Shown here: in pieces, positions 1 to 10,119 of the stretch
Numbering within the stretch: position 1 is the stretch's first letter
Layout of the letters: each line of letters opens with the position of its first letter
Assembly: GCF_030486405.1 (NCBI RefSeq)
Contig: NZ_CP129613.1
Coordinates: 4,526,001-4,590,000 of the forward strand
Direction: 5' to 3'
DNA length: 64,000 nt
From: Mycolicibacterium sp. HK-90
GTDB lineage: Bacteria > Actinomycetota > Actinomycetes > Mycobacteriales > Mycobacteriaceae
Program-made: the position numbers and the translations under genes
Notes under the pieces: model-generated
Seen by the model: the letters and a program-made list of their open reading frames with translations, nothing else
What the model was told of the DNA's origin: nothing
Databases searched by the model: none

Positions 1-1193
1 TGGAACGAGTCGATGTCGGTGACGAGCCAGCACGGGATGTGCGCGACGCCGGATTCCTGTCCCTGGATCATGGCGTGGGCGAAGTCCATGTAGGGGGCGG
101 CCTCGTTGATGAACCGCTTGCCGTCGCCGTTGACCACGAACTGCGACGGCATCATGCGCTCGTTGAGCATGAACTGCAGCCGGCCGTCGGGCCAGCAGAT
201 GGCGGGGAACCACCATGCCTCGTCGAGCAGTTCGGTGGCACCGCCCACCTTCTCGCCGGCCCGAATGCCGTCACCGGTGGCGGCGGGATTGCCGAAGCTC
301 CAGTCCTTCTCCAGCACCGGCAGGTGCTCCTTGCGCCAGGCCATGTCATGGTCGAATCCGCCGGAGGCCAGGATCACCCCACCGGTGGCCCGGATCCGGT
401 GCGGTTTGCCGTCGCGTTCGACGACGGCGCCGAGTACCGCGCCGTCCGGACCGGTGATCAGCGAGGTCATCGGCGCATCCAGCCAGAGCGGGATGTCGTG
501 TTGTTTGAGCGCCAACCGCATCCGGGCCGCCAACGACTGCCCGATGGCGGCCATCCGGTCACCGAAGACCCGGGCCCGCACCATCCGCCAGATCAGCTTG
601 AGCAGCACGGCCTTGCCGCGCCAGTTCTGCCGGACCTGGTAGAAGAGCCGAAGGTCCTTGGGCGCGAACCAGATTCCCTTGGGCGCCAACGCCAGCGGGG
701 CAAGCAGTTCCTGCTCGTGCTCACCGAGCTTGCGCAGGTCGATGGCCGGTACGTTGATGGTGCTGCCCTGGGCCGAGCCGCCCGGCAGTTCCGGGTAGTA
801 GTCGGCGTAGCCGGGCTTCCAGACGAACTCGAACCAATCGCTGTTGTGCTCGAGGAAATCCATCATCTCCGGTGCGGCCTCGACGTACTTGCGCAGCCGG
901 GCGTCACTGACGGTTCCCGCGGTGATCTGCTTGAGGTAGTCGAACACCCCATCCGGTGACGGCACATATCCGGCCCGGCGTTGCGACGGTGCGCCGGGCA
1001 CCCAGATGCCGCCACCGGAGAGCGCGGTGGAACCGCCGAAGTGGGACGACTTTTCGACCACCAGGGTGTCGAGACCGGCCGCGTCGGCGGTCAGCGCAGC
1101 CGTCATGCCTCCGCCCCCGGAGCCGACGATCAGCACGTCGACCGTTGCGTCGAAGGCCCCCTCGACGGTCTGTGCACTGCTGTCTGAACTCAT
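1..1193 (-). CDS. KstD-like FAD-dependent dehydrogenase, N-terminal part (cut by window edge)
   Basis: The reading frame starts at the ATG at 1193 and runs off the left edge, giving about 397 residues without the C terminus. Residues 24-29 (GSGGGG) form the Rossmann FAD-binding loop, followed by [15 protein letters not shown], the signature of the 3-ketosteroid-delta1-dehydrogenase / flavocytochrome-type family, which removes hydrogens alpha,beta to a keto group. The start overlaps the mhpB stop as ATGA, so it is the last visible gene of the mhpCAB operon. The substrate need not be a steroid: related enzymes desaturate oxocyclohexane carboxylates. The family assignment is firm; the substrate is unknown. 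Confidence 0.85.
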   Translation of the reverse strand, partial: MSSDSSAQTVEGAFDATVDVLIVGSGGGGMTAALTADAAGLDTLVVEKSSHFGGSTALSGGGIWVPGAPSQRRAGYVPSPDGVFDYLKQITAGTVSDARLRKYVEAAPEMMDFLEHNSDWFEFVWKPGYADYYPELPGGSAQGSTINVPAIDLRKLGEHEQELLAPLALAPKGIWFAPKDLRLFYQVRQNWRGKAVLLKLIWRMVRARVFGDRMAAIGQSLAARMRLALKQHDIPLWLDAPMTSLITGPDGAVLGAVVERDGKPHRIRATGGVILASGGFDHDMAWRKEHLPVLEKDWSFGNPAATGDGIRAGEKVGGATELLDEAWWFPAICWPDGRLQFMLNERMMPSQFVVNGDGKRFINEAAPYMDFAHAMIQGQESGVAHIPCWLVTDIDSF

Positions 1194-2134
1194 GCTGCGA
1201 TTCCTACCGCCGTCCTGATTGCGAATCCTGCGATCAATTCCGGTGCCGCCCGGTAAAAGTGGTTGCCGGTCCGGTACGGACCGTTGGCCGCCAGGGCCGC
1301 GAACGCGGCCACCCAGGTGCGGATCTCGTGTGCCGAGTTGCCACCTTCGCCGGCGATGAACGTGTTCGACCAGCCGTCCAGATCGGTGAGCCGGCCGTCG
1401 TCGAAGATCTCCAGCAACCCGTGGTCCCACTCCGGGTTCAGCGGCCGCAGCGGACTGTCACCGTGAGCGAAATCCTGGGCCGCTTGACTCACTGCCGTCT
1501 GCCGGGCCATCCGCTGCTCGGCGGACATCGGGGCGCCGTGCACGATCCGGTCCAGTGCTGCCGGTGGCGCGGTGGCCAGCGTCGGCACCGGCGGATCATG
1601 CGACAGCCCACCGGAACCGAGCACGAGCACCCGCTTGTCGAGAGTGCCCAGGAAGGCACCCACCGCCGCACCGAGAGCGCGCGACCGCGAAAGCGGACCA
1701 AGCGGGGTGGCAACCGAATTGATGAAGATCGGCACGATGGGACGCGCGGTCGCCTCGCCGAACAATTCCTGCAGTGGCTGCACGGTGCCATGGTCGACGT
1801 CCATGCTCGTCGAGATGGCGACGTCGACGCCGGACTCCCAGACCGCCTCCGCGCAGGCCTGGGCGATATCACCCGCGACGTCGAGCGCACCCTGATGCGT
1901 CCCGTAGTCGCCCACCCCGGCGGCGGCGGTGCCGATGCAGAACGGCGGCATCAGCCGGTAGAAGAATCCGTTGTAGTGGTCCGGCGAGAAGGTGACGACG
2001 AGTTCGGGGTCATAGTCGGCGACGAACGCACGCGCGGCGTCGAGTGCCGAACCGATCTCGTCGAGGAGTTCAGCCGACGGTCCCGGAAGATTCAGCAGTG
2101 GGCTGTGGGACAGACAGCACAGGGCTACTGGCAC
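1190..2134 (-). CDS. mhpB: 2,3-dihydroxyphenylpropionate 1,2-dioxygenase-like (MhpB, LigB-type extradiol dioxygenase)
   Basis: The product has 314 residues, the same length as E. coli MhpB, and resembles it throughout. His10 (CLSHSPLL), PDHYNGFFY at about 51-59, His115 (MDVDHG) and His179 (GGLSHDPP) match the conserved histidines of this class III (LigB) extradiol dioxygenase family. The enzyme would use Fe(II) and O2 to open a catechol ring meta to its hydroxyls. It lies between mhpA (65-bp overlap at its start) and the KstD-like gene (ATGA overlap). The true catechol could differ from dihydroxyphenylpropionate. Confidence 0.88.
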   Translation of the reverse strand: MPVALCCLSHSPLLNLPGPSAELLDEIGSALDAARAFVADYDPELVVTFSPDHYNGFFYRLMPPFCIGTAAAGVGDYGTHQGALDVAGDIAQACAEAVWESGVDVAISTSMDVDHGTVQPLQELFGEATARPIVPIFINSVATPLGPLSRSRALGAAVGAFLGTLDKRVLVLGSGGLSHDPPVPTLATAPPAALDRIVHGAPMSAEQRMARQTAVSQAAQDFAHGDSPLRPLNPEWDHGLLEIFDDGRLTDLDGWSNTFIAGEGGNSAHEIRTWVAAFAALAANGPYRTGNHFYRAAPELIAGFAIRTAVGIAA

Positions 2135-3749
2135 CGGTCACTCCTCCTTCCACCAGATGCAGAATCTCGAACAGGGCGTTGCTCAGTTCGGGCGCGCGTT
2201 GGGCGATGTCGGCGCCGGCGATGCACCGGTCCGGGCGCAGCACCAACACGGATTCGGTGTGCACGTCGAACCAGGATTTCAGCGCGCCGGTGCGATCACC
2301 GACGACCACCACAGATCCGTCGTCGTGGTCCGCGTCGTGCCCGGCCCAGAACAGCTGGGTCTGGGGTCGCGCGGCGATGAACCTCGCGCCAAGGGCTTTC
2401 CAGCGCTCGTGAGCGTCCTGGCCGAGGATTGCCCGGGGATTGTTGTTCCAGCACAGCACCGCGAAGTTCAGCCCGATCACGTCGTCGAGCAAGACGTTCG
2501 ACCGGTCACGGGTGTCCACCCGGGGCTGAATGAACAAGGTGCCGGCAGGAGATTCCGCAGTCGGCGGCTTCGGATGGTAGACCGCGCCCTGCTCATAGCG
2601 CGGCATCGGCTTGAACCGCATCTCCAGCACATAGCGTTTGAGTGCCGGAACCACGGAAGCACCGCGAATCAGCTTGTCCCGCAGCACCGCGACCTTCCGG
2701 TTGGTCGGCGAGATGACCCGTCCGACCAACGTCGACAGATCGATCATCGCCCGGGCATGCTTGCGACGTTCGGTGTCGTAGCTGTCCAACAGCGCGTCGC
2801 CGGCCTGGCCGTTGACCACCGCGGCCAGCTTCCAACCCAGGTTGGCCGCGTCGCGGATACCGCTGTTGTACCCCTGGCCCTGCCACACCGGCATCAGGTG
2901 CGCGGCGTCACCGGCCAACAGGAAACGGCCGTTGCGGAAGTTCCCGGCGATACGTGAATGGTGGGTGTAGACCCGGCGCCGGATCACGTCGACCTTGTCC
3001 GGATGCGGCACGAACGGGGCGAGCAGCCGTGCCACGAACTCGGGATCTTCGGCCTGCTCGTCGGTTTCGTCGGCGTGGATCATGAACTCGAACCGCCGGA
3101 TGCCGTGGGCGATCGAGATCGAGGCATATGGTCGGTCCGGATCGGCGCCGACCTCGCTGTTCGGGTGGCCGAGCGGATCGTTGGCCAGATCGACCACCAC
3201 CCAGCGGGTCGCCGATGTGGTGCCGTCGAACGACACGCCCATCAGATGGCGGGTGGCGCTGCGGCCGCCGTCGCATCCCACGACATAGCGGGCCCGCACC
3301 GCAGGCACGTCCGGGCCGAACGCAACGGTGACACCATCAGCGGTCTCGACCGCCGATTCCATCCGCCGGCCCCAGGCGACCTGAACGTGCTCGAACCGGT
3401 CCAGCCCGGCCAGTAGTTCCGCATCGACCAGTGGCTGGACGAACCCGTTGCGCTTCGGCCAGCCGAAACGCGCGTCCGGAGGCGCCATTTCGGCCAGCAG
3501 CCGGCGGTTTCCGTCGTAGAACCGCAGGATCTGATTCGGCACGGTGTGCGGGAGGATCCCGTCCACGAGGCCGATGGACTGGAAGGTACGCAGCGACTCA
3601 TCGTCGAGCCCGACCCCGCGGGGATAGTCGATGAGGGTGTCACGCTCCTCCACCACAAGCGTCCGGACACCCTGGATCCCAAGAACGTTCGCCAGCGTCA
3701 GGCCGACCGGCCCGGCACCGACGATCACGACATCGACGTCGTCAGTCAC
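2070..3749 (-). CDS. mhpA: 3-(3-hydroxyphenyl)propionate hydroxylase-like FAD monooxygenase (MhpA)
   Basis: The 559-residue flavoprotein hydroxylase matches the family length of about 555. GAGPVG at residues 11-16 binds the ADP of FAD, and the second FAD motif ([14 protein letters not shown]) lies near residue 275. It would use NAD(P)H and O2 to place a second hydroxyl ortho to a phenol and feed MhpB. The GTG start overlaps the mhpC stop by 8 bp. Its 3' end runs 65 bp into mhpB, an unusually long overlap, and encodes a low-complexity tail rich in Pro, Ser and Thr. Confidence 0.88.
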   Translation of the reverse strand: MTDDVDVVIVGAGPVGLTLANVLGIQGVRTLVVEERDTLIDYPRGVGLDDESLRTFQSIGLVDGILPHTVPNQILRFYDGNRRLLAEMAPPDARFGWPKRNGFVQPLVDAELLAGLDRFEHVQVAWGRRMESAVETADGVTVAFGPDVPAVRARYVVGCDGGRSATRHLMGVSFDGTTSATRWVVVDLANDPLGHPNSEVGADPDRPYASISIAHGIRRFEFMIHADETDEQAEDPEFVARLLAPFVPHPDKVDVIRRRVYTHHSRIAGNFRNGRFLLAGDAAHLMPVWQGQGYNSGIRDAANLGWKLAAVVNGQAGDALLDSYDTERRKHARAMIDLSTLVGRVISPTNRKVAVLRDKLIRGASVVPALKRYVLEMRFKPMPRYEQGAVYHPKPPTAESPAGTLFIQPRVDTRDRSNVLLDDVIGLNFAVLCWNNNPRAILGQDAHERWKALGARFIAARPQTQLFWAGHDADHDDGSVVVVGDRTGALKSWFDVHTESVLVLRPDRCIAGADIAQRAPELSNALFEILHLVEGGVTGASSPVLSVPQPTAESSGTVG

Positions 3750-4656
3750 GTTCCCGCCCCAACAGGAAGTCGATGTGCAGCCGGTTGAACGTCTCGGGGT
3801 CTTCGTACTGTGGCCAGTGCCCGCAGTCGGGCATCACCTCGAACCGGGCGCCCGGGATCATCGAGGCGATGCGCCGGCCCTCACTGACATCGGCCGTCGG
3901 GTCGTCGCTGGTCCACAACACCAGCGTCGGTGCCGTGATCGAACCGTATTCCTTCTCCCCCAGCAGGTTCCGCGCCCGGATCGCCGGATCCTGCAGGGCC
4001 ATGATGTCACTCATCGCGGCGACGAACCCGGGTTGGCGGTAGACCGCTTGCCGGCTGGCCACGATGTCGTCGTAATCCTTGCTCTTGTCGGCCATCAACC
4101 ATTTGATCCGCGCCTGCACGGTTTCCCAGCTGGGGTTCTCTGCGGCCGCCATGGACAGCGTGATGATCCGCTTCATCACCTCGGGGTCGGCCTGCGACCC
4201 GCCGGCGGTGTTGAGCACCAAGCGATCGACGCGGCCGGGATGGTCAGCGGCTGCCCTCGCGGCCACCCAGCCGCCCAGTGACTCACCCGAGATGTGGGCT
4301 CGCTGCGCGCCGATCGTGTCGAGGAAGCCGATCAGGTGATCGACGTAGTGCGCCACCTCCAGCGGGTGGCCTGGCTTGTCGGTGTAGCCGTGCCCGAGCA
4401 TATCGATCGACCAGGTCGAGAAGTGCTCGGCATGGGAAGCCAGATTGCGCACGTACGCCTCGGCGTGTCCGCCCGATCCGTGCAACAGAACCAGCACAGG
4501 CAGTTTCGGGTCACCGGCGTGCAGGTAGCGGGTACGCACCCCGGCGACATCGAGATAGCCCTGTGAGAACGCGACGCCCTGCAGGTCACGCCAGACGCTC
4601 TCGTGTTCGGCGGCCGAAACGGAACCGGATGCCGGTCCGGCGGCAGTGCTTGTCAT
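3742..4656 (-). CDS. mhpC: Meta-cleavage product hydrolase (MhpC-like alpha/beta hydrolase)
   Basis: The product is a 304-residue alpha/beta-hydrolase with an HGSGG oxyanion segment, nucleophile elbow GESLGGW and catalytic His in DCGHWPQYE. In the Mhp pathway such enzymes hydrolyse the C-C bond of the ring-fission product, releasing a dienoate and a dicarboxylic acid. I chose the ATG at 4656 because GGAGAGGGG precedes it; the longer frame to 4737 starts upstream of the operator palindrome. It is the first gene of the mhpC-mhpA-mhpB-KstD operon and diverges from iclR. No mhpD/E/F homologues are visible in the window. Confidence 0.85.
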   Translation of the reverse strand: MTSTAAGPASGSVSAAEHESVWRDLQGVAFSQGYLDVAGVRTRYLHAGDPKLPVLVLLHGSGGHAEAYVRNLASHAEHFSTWSIDMLGHGYTDKPGHPLEVAHYVDHLIGFLDTIGAQRAHISGESLGGWVAARAAADHPGRVDRLVLNTAGGSQADPEVMKRIITLSMAAAENPSWETVQARIKWLMADKSKDYDDIVASRQAVYRQPGFVAAMSDIMALQDPAIRARNLLGEKEYGSITAPTLVLWTSDDPTADVSEGRRIASMIPGARFEVMPDCGHWPQYEDPETFNRLHIDFLLGRERD

Positions 4657-4677
4657 GGTCCCCTCTCCGGAGGTAGG

Positions 4678-4692
4678 GAGAATTATGTTCTC
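4678..4692. promoter_or_regulatory. Candidate operator, copy 1 (GAGAAT-TAT-GTTCTC)
   Basis: A near-perfect 15-bp dyad with GAGAAT/GTTCTC arms, extended by one more G:C pair (4677/4693), lies between the divergent mhpC and iclR genes. The same architecture recurs at 9227-9241 and 15077-15091. On the minus strand it contains CATAAT, a good -10 hexamer for mhpC, so a bound protein would probably repress. The neighbouring IclR regulator is the simplest candidate binder; this is inference. Confidence 0.6.
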
Positions 4693-4786
4693 CATTTTTG
4701 TAAGCACTTTGCTCATATAGCGCACATCGACGTGCATTATTATCAGAGCATCACTCTCGCGGTTCTATCTGTCAAGGAGGGCCCCG

Positions 4787-5512
4787 ATGCCGGCCAAGGC
4801 AACCCAGCCGCAGGCACCATCGAAGACCGACGACGCCCCCGCCGGGGCACCCGGCTCACAGACCCTGGCGCGCGGCCTCAGTGCGCTCGCGGCCATTGCG
4901 GCCGCCCCCACCGGGCTCACCGTGCAACAGGTGGCCGACCACGTCGGGGCCCATCGCACGATCGCCTATCGACTGTTGGCCACGCTGAGCCAGTTCCGTT
5001 ATGTGACAAAGGGTGACGACGGCCGCTACCGGCCCGGCGCCGGCCTGGCCGCACTCGGAGCGTCCTTCGACAACAACATGCGCCAGCTCAGCGTCCCGAC
5101 CCTGCGTGCACTGGCCGACGAGCTCGGCAGCACGGTGTCATTGTTGGTCGCCGAGGGCGACCAACAGGTGGCGGTGGCGGTGATCGTGCCGACGCAGGTC
5201 TTCTACCAGCTGTCGTTCCACGAAGGAAGCCGGCATCCACTGGACCGCGGCGCAGCCGGTGTGGCATTGCTGGCGAGCATGCCGCCACGGCCCGGCGAAC
5301 GCGATCTGGTCCGCCAGACCCGTGAACAGGGCTGGGTGATCACCCACGGCGAGATCGAACCCGACACCTACGGCCTGGCAGTACCGGTGCGCCGGCGCCA
5401 GCCGTCGCCGCCCACCTGCATCAATCTCATCTCGCACCGCGAAGACGTCGTGCGCAGCGGCAAGGACGCCGTGGTCAAGGCAGCAAACGAACTATCGGCG
5501 ATCCTGTACTGA
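4787..5512 (+). CDS. IclR-family transcriptional regulator
   Basis: The 241-residue protein has a winged helix-turn-helix at about residues 27-90 (GLTVQQVADHVGAHRTIAYRL) and an IclR effector-binding domain after it. The first 25 residues are a Pro/Ala-rich tail. AAGGAGGG lies just upstream of the ATG. It diverges from the mhp operon and is followed 7 bp later by the second KstD-like gene, so it is probably co-transcribed with it. IclR proteins of this type (MhpR, PcaU) commonly control aromatic catabolism, which makes it the best candidate reader of the shared palindrome. Confidence 0.88.
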   Translation: MPAKATQPQAPSKTDDAPAGAPGSQTLARGLSALAAIAAAPTGLTVQQVADHVGAHRTIAYRLLATLSQFRYVTKGDDGRYRPGAGLAALGASFDNNMRQLSVPTLRALADELGSTVSLLVAEGDQQVAVAVIVPTQVFYQLSFHEGSRHPLDRGAAGVALLASMPPRPGERDLVRQTREQGWVITHGEIEPDTYGLAVPVRRRQPSPPTCINLISHREDVVRSGKDAVVKAANELSAILY

Positions 5513-5519
5513 GAAGGGA

Positions 5520-7151
5520 ATGACATTGACCCGTACCGAATTTGACTGGGATGACACGGCCGACGTGGTGGTACTGGGCAGCGGCGGCGCCGGGCTCACC
5601 GCCGCGCTGACCGCGTCGGTCAACGGCGCCTCCGTCGCGATCTACGAGAAGGCGCCCACCGTCGGCGGCACCACAGCCGTCTCCGGCGGCATCGTGTGGA
5701 TCCCGGCCCATGACCGCAGCGCCGACGGGCCGTTGCCGGTCTCCGATGCGATCGATTACCTCCAGGCACAGTCGCTCGGCTACATGGACACCGACCTGGT
5801 CGACACCTTCGTGCGGACCGGCCCGGCCATGCTCGACTTCGTCGAGGAACACAGTGAACTGCGCTTCGCCGTCGCCGAAGGATTTCCCGACTACAAGCCC
5901 GAACTGCCCGGCGGCCGCCCGGGCGGTGGCCGGTCACTGAGCGCGGGGCCGGTGGATCGCGCCAAGCTCGGTCCGTGGAGCGATCGGATCACCTCGTTCC
6001 CAGCAGATTTCAGCAATGTGGGCATCGATGCCGAAACCCGTGCCCGCATCCACGCCGTCTATGACGACCCCGACGCCGACCTCTGCGTCGCTGGCACCGC
6101 ACTGATCGCCGGCCTGCTGCGCGGCCTGCTCGAGCGCGGCATCCAGCCGGTCACCGAGGCCCGGGCGATCGAACTGATCGGTGACGACACCGGCATCACC
6201 GGGGTGCGCCTCCGCGTCGACGGCACCAACGTGACCGTGCGGGCCCGCAGCGGTGTCGTCCTGGCCACCGGCGGATTCGAGTGGGACGCCACGCTCGTCG
6301 AGGCCTACCTGCGCGGGCCGATGCGCGGCGCGGTGTCCCCGCCGAACAACACCGGCGACGGGCTTCGGATGGCCATGGCGCATGGCGCCGATCTCGCGAA
6401 CATGGGTGAGGCTTGGTGGGTTCCGATCGTGCAGATCCCCGGCGACACCATCGACGGGCACCCGCGCAGCCGCAGCGTCCGGTTGGAACGCACCCGGCCC
6501 CGCAGCGTGATTGTCAACCGGGCCGGCAGGCGTTTCCTCAACGAGGCCGGTGAATACAACTCCATGGCCGGCGCCTTCCAGTACCTCGATCCCAAGCTCG
6601 GCTATGCCAACGACCCGGCCTGGATCGTGTTCGACTCGACGCATCTGCAGCGCTACGGCTTCCTCGGCGTCGAACCCGGCGAGCCGGTGCCGGACTGGTT
6701 CTGCGAATCGGCCACTCTCGCCGAACTGGCCGCCAAGACCGGTATCGAACCCGACGGCCTTACCGAGACGTTGAACCGCTGGAATGACAACGTATCTCGC
6801 GAAGTCGACCCCGAATTCGGCCGCGGATCCAGCGCATACGATGGGTACTGGGGAGACAACTCGGCCGCCACCCCGGCACTCCAGACGCTCGGCCCCGTCG
6901 ACACTGCGCCGTTCTATGCCGTGCCGGTCAAGGTCGGCGCGATGGGCACCAAGGGCGGCCCCCGTACCGACCGCGACGGCCGAGTCCTGCACGTCAACGG
7001 CGCCCCGATCCCCGGGCTGTACGCCGCGGGCAACGCGATGGGCGGCGTCACCGGCAAGGCATACGGCGGGGCCGGCGGCACCCTCGGCCCGGCGATGGTA
7101 TTCGGTTACCGCAGCGGCTACGCCGCGGCGACGGGCAAATCCGTCAGCTGA
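5520..7151 (+). CDS. KstD-like FAD-dependent dehydrogenase (second copy)
   Basis: The 543-residue flavoprotein has the FAD loop GSGGAG at residues 19-24, the GGTTAVSGGIVWIP signature, and a C-terminal GGVTGKAYGGAGGTLGPAM motif that closes the FAD site in fumarate reductase/KstD-type proteins. A GAAGGG sits only one base before the ATG at 5520, so the in-frame TTG at 5526 may be the true start. Two diverged KstD-like genes flanking the mhp operon suggest two ring-desaturation steps or two substrates. It converges on the meaB-like gene with a 5-bp gap. Confidence 0.85.
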   Translation: MTLTRTEFDWDDTADVVVLGSGGAGLTAALTASVNGASVAIYEKAPTVGGTTAVSGGIVWIPAHDRSADGPLPVSDAIDYLQAQSLGYMDTDLVDTFVRTGPAMLDFVEEHSELRFAVAEGFPDYKPELPGGRPGGGRSLSAGPVDRAKLGPWSDRITSFPADFSNVGIDAETRARIHAVYDDPDADLCVAGTALIAGLLRGLLERGIQPVTEARAIELIGDDTGITGVRLRVDGTNVTVRARSGVVLATGGFEWDATLVEAYLRGPMRGAVSPPNNTGDGLRMAMAHGADLANMGEAWWVPIVQIPGDTIDGHPRSRSVRLERTRPRSVIVNRAGRRFLNEAGEYNSMAGAFQYLDPKLGYANDPAWIVFDSTHLQRYGFLGVEPGEPVPDWFCESATLAELAAKTGIEPDGLTETLNRWNDNVSREVDPEFGRGSSAYDGYWGDNSAATPALQTLGPVDTAPFYAVPVKVGAMGTKGGPRTDRDGRVLHVNGAPIPGLYAAGNAMGGVTGKAYGGAGGTLGPAMVFGYRSGYAAATGKSVS

Positions 7152-7156
7152 TCGAC

Positions 7157-8038
7157 TCAGTTCGCGAACAACTGCGCGGCCGCGGTGTAGGGGTCGGTGG
7201 TCCCGTCGGCCACCGCCGCCGCCAGCCGGTCCAACTCGTCGTGGTTGCGCAGCAACGTCTGGGCCAGTGACAGGATCTGGGTGCGGGCCCGGGCGGTGCG
7301 CCGCTCGGCGGTGTCGGCGCGGTGATGGGCATCGATGGCCTCGACCAGCTCGGCCAGGCCCTCCCCCTGTGCCGCAACCAGTTTGAGCACCGGCACGGTG
7401 GCTTCGGCGCGCAGATCGCGGGCGGTCTGATCGGCCCCCTCGCGATCGGCCTTGTTCACCACCACCAGATCGGCGACCTCCAACAGGCCGGCCTTTGCGG
7501 CCTGAACGGCGTCACCCGCACCGGGATTGAGGATCACCACGGTCGGGTCGGCAATCGCGGCGATCTCGATCTCGGACTGGCCGACACCCACGGTCTCCAA
7601 CACGATCAGGTCGTAGGACAGCGCGGCCAGCAGCCGGATCGCCGCCGGCACCGCCGCAGCCAGCCCGCCCAGATGCCCGCGGGTGGCCACCGAGCGGATG
7701 AGCACGTCGGGGTCGTTGATGTGGGCGGCCATCCGGATCCGATCCCCGAGCAATGCACCGCCGCTGTACGGGGACGACGGATCGACGGCGAGCACCGCGA
7801 CCCGCAGGTCGCGCTCCCGGTACGCGCCGACCAGGGCACCGACCGTCGTCGACTTCCCGGCCCCGGGCGGACCGGTGATCCCGATGACGCGCGGGGAGGC
7901 CGGACCGAGTACGGCGAGAACCTCGTCGCGACGGTCGCTTTCGACCAGGCTCAGCAACCGACCGACGGCACGCTGAGAACCGCCGCGCGCCGCGGCGATG
8001 AGCTCTTCGATGTTGTGCTTCGTCATCACGGTTGACAC
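7157..8038 (-). CDS. meaB: MeaB/ArgK-type GTPase, B12-mutase chaperone
   Basis: The 293-residue G3E-family P-loop GTPase has Walker A (GPPGAGKST), a VDPSS switch and NKAD for guanine specificity. MeaB-type proteins gate loading and repair of adenosylcobalamin in acyl-CoA mutases; the partner here is almost surely the split mutase at 17.6-19.6 kb. I chose the GTG at 8038, which overlaps the thiolase stop (TAGTG); the ATG at 8026 is also possible. The name argK is a historical misnomer for this family. Confidence 0.88.
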   Translation of the reverse strand: MSTVMTKHNIEELIAAARGGSQRAVGRLLSLVESDRRDEVLAVLGPASPRVIGITGPPGAGKSTTVGALVGAYRERDLRVAVLAVDPSSPYSGGALLGDRIRMAAHINDPDVLIRSVATRGHLGGLAAAVPAAIRLLAALSYDLIVLETVGVGQSEIEIAAIADPTVVILNPGAGDAVQAAKAGLLEVADLVVVNKADREGADQTARDLRAEATVPVLKLVAAQGEGLAELVEAIDAHHRADTAERRTARARTQILSLAQTLLRNHDELDRLAAAVADGTTDPYTAAAQLFAN

Positions 8039-9198
8039 TACGGCGAAGGCACCTCGATGACCGTCGCCGAGCCCATACCGCCGCCCGCACACATCGCCGC
8101 CACGCCGATCCCGCCGCCGCGGCGGCGTAATTCGTGGACCATGGTCGCCAGCATGCGCGCTCCGGTGGCGGCCACCGGATGACCCAGCGAGCACCCGCTA
8201 CCACTGACGTTGACGATCTCCGGGTCGATGTCGAGCAGCTTGATCGTGGCCACACACATCGACGCGAAGGCCTCGTTGATCTCGAACAGGTCCACGTCCG
8301 ACAGCGAAAGGCCCGCCCGGCCAAGGGCTTTGGTGATGGCCTCGACCGGAGCCAGGCCGGTGGATGCCGGGTCCACACCCACCGATGCCCAGGACTTGAT
8401 GGTCGCCAGGGCGGGTAGTCCGAGTTTGTCGCTGGCGATGGCCAGGAGTGCGGCAGCGTCGTTGGCTCCGCACGCATTGCCCGCGGTGATGGAGAAACCG
8501 TCGATCTCGGGATGCAGTGGTTTGAGTGCGGCCAGCTTCTCCAGGGTGGTGTCACGGCGCGGATGCTCATCGGTGTCGAACAGCCCGTGCGGAGTCTGGA
8601 TCGGGACGATCTCCTCCTTGAACCGGCCCTCGTCGATCGCCGCGATGGCCTTGAGGTGCGAACCCAACGCCCATTGGTCCATCTCCTCGCGGCTCACCCC
8701 GGCCTTGACCGCGGCGTTCCAGCCGACCGTGATGGACATGTCCATGTTCGGTGCGTCCGGGCGGTCGGGGTGGGTGGGCGGGAACCAGTTCACCCATTCG
8801 GCGTCCTTGGCACTACGGGCCGCGCGGATGAACCGGGGCGAGGTGGAGGCCGAGTTGACGCCGCCCGCCAGTACCAACCGGTCCATGCCGGCGCGAATAC
8901 TCGCGGCCGCGTTCTGCACCGCGGCCTGACCGGCGGCGCAGTGCCGATTGACGGATGCACCGGGCACCGTGGTGAGGCCGGCGGTGATGGCGGCATGACG
9001 GGCGACGACGCCGCCGCCGTAGAGACCCTCGCCGAGGATCACGTCGTCGACCGGGATGGTGCCGTGGCCGGCAAGGTCCTCGGCGGCTGCCCGTACTACG
9101 TGGTCGGCCAGCGCGTAGGCGTCGGTATCACGCAACGTGCCCTTCTTGGCCGTGCCGATGGGAGTCCGCAGCGCGGACACGATGACGGCTTCAGGCAT
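8038..9198 (-). CDS. Thiolase (acetyl-CoA C-acyltransferase)
   Basis: The 386-residue thiolase keeps all family motifs: nucleophilic Cys in NRHCAAG, NEAFA, GSGCSLGHPVAATGAR and the second catalytic Cys in CAGGGMG. It would cleave a 3-ketoacyl-CoA with CoA. The ATG at 9198 is preceded by GGGAGC at good spacing, which I prefer over the GTG at 9219. It diverges from the HSD10-like gene across a shared palindrome and overlaps meaB downstream. Confidence 0.9.
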   Translation of the reverse strand: MPEAVIVSALRTPIGTAKKGTLRDTDAYALADHVVRAAAEDLAGHGTIPVDDVILGEGLYGGGVVARHAAITAGLTTVPGASVNRHCAAGQAAVQNAAASIRAGMDRLVLAGGVNSASTSPRFIRAARSAKDAEWVNWFPPTHPDRPDAPNMDMSITVGWNAAVKAGVSREEMDQWALGSHLKAIAAIDEGRFKEEIVPIQTPHGLFDTDEHPRRDTTLEKLAALKPLHPEIDGFSITAGNACGANDAAALLAIASDKLGLPALATIKSWASVGVDPASTGLAPVEAITKALGRAGLSLSDVDLFEINEAFASMCVATIKLLDIDPEIVNVSGSGCSLGHPVAATGARMLATMVHELRRRGGGIGVAAMCAGGGMGSATVIEVPSP

Positions 9199-9225
9199 TG
9201 ATTCTGCTCCCTGGTTCACCCGGTA

Positions 9226-9242
9226 AGAGAATGTTATTCTCT
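9226..9242. promoter_or_regulatory. Candidate operator, copy 2 (AGAGAATGTTATTCTCT)
   Basis: This is a perfect 17-bp palindrome around a 3-bp centre, between the divergent thiolase (27 bp away) and HSD10-like SDR (36 bp away). Its right half contains TATTCT, a near-consensus -10 for the plus strand. It shares the GAGAAT-N3-ATTCTC core with the sites near 4.7 and 15.1 kb. Confidence 0.65.
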
Positions 9243-9278
9243 CAGTCAGAGAGTCTGAGTTGCAAGAAGGGGAACCCT

Positions 9279-10043
9279 ATGCAAATCGCCGGTAGTTCCG
9301 CGATCGTCGTCGGCGGTGCGGGTGGCCTGGGTGAAGCGACCGTCCGCCGTCTGCAGGCCGCAGGAGCCAAGGTGGTCGTCGCGGACCTGGCCGACGACAA
9401 GGGCGCCGCCCTGGAGAAAGAGCTGGGTGTGCGCTATGTGCCCACCGACGCCACCTCCGAGGAGTCGGTGCTCGCCGCCATCGCCGAGGCCGAAGCCCTT
9501 GCCCCGCTCCGCATCTCGGTGGACACCCACGGCGGCCCAGCTGCCGGCGGCCGCCTCGTCGGCAAGGACGGGTCCCCCCTCGATCTCGACGGATTCAAGA
9601 AGACGATCGAGTTCTACCTGACCGCGGTGTTCAACGTGATGCGACTGTCCGCTGCGGCGATCGCCAAGACCGAACCGTTGGAGGAAGGCGGCCGCGGCGT
9701 CATCGTCAACACGGCCTCGATCGCCGGCTACGAGGGCCAGATCGGTCAGCTGCCCTACTCGGCTGCCAAAGGCGGCGTCCTCGGCATGACTCTCGTCGCC
9801 GCGCGCGACCTGTCACCGCTGGGCATCCGGGTCTGCACCATCGCCCCCGGCACCATCAACACCCCCGCCTACGGCAAGGCCGCCGACCAGCTCGAGCAGT
9901 ACTGGGGCCCGCAGGTGCCGTTCCCCAAGCGCATGGGCCGCTCGACCGAGTACGCGCAACTGGCCCAGAGCATCATCGAAAACGACTATCTCAACGGCGA
10001 AATCATCCGCCTCGACGGCGCGCTCCGCTTCCCGCCCAAATAG
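9279..10043 (+). CDS. SDR, type-2 3-hydroxyacyl-CoA dehydrogenase-like
   Basis: The 254-residue short-chain dehydrogenase begins with a GGAGGLG nucleotide loop and has NTAS, YSAAK and PGTINTP motifs typical of HSD10 (17-beta-HSD10 / 3-hydroxyacyl-CoA dehydrogenase type 2). It would oxidise a 3-hydroxyacyl-CoA to the ketoacyl-CoA used by the divergent thiolase. AAGAAGGGG precedes the ATG at 9279. The palindrome at 9226-9242 sits in its promoter. Confidence 0.85.
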   Translation: MQIAGSSAIVVGGAGGLGEATVRRLQAAGAKVVVADLADDKGAALEKELGVRYVPTDATSEESVLAAIAEAEALAPLRISVDTHGGPAAGGRLVGKDGSPLDLDGFKKTIEFYLTAVFNVMRLSAAAIAKTEPLEEGGRGVIVNTASIAGYEGQIGQLPYSAAKGGVLGMTLVAARDLSPLGIRVCTIAPGTINTPAYGKAADQLEQYWGPQVPFPKRMGRSTEYAQLAQSIIENDYLNGEIIRLDGALRFPPK

Positions 10044-10052
10044 TGGTCTCCC

Positions 10053-10117
10053 CTCGCGAGCGTGCGTGTCTGTTGCTGGAAACGCCGGTGCTGATCGACA
10101 TTTCGTGCACACTCGGC
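10053..10117. repeat. Degenerate copy of a GCGAGCG...GTGTCTGT intergenic module
   Basis: The spacer between the two SDR genes shows the same order of words as the hairpin at 10911-10978 (GCGAGCG, GTGTCTGT, ACGCCG, ACATTT), but the outer arms no longer pair well. It looks like a decayed member of the same dispersed palindromic family and covers the presumed leader of the next gene. Confidence 0.4.
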
Positions 10118-10119
10118 CC

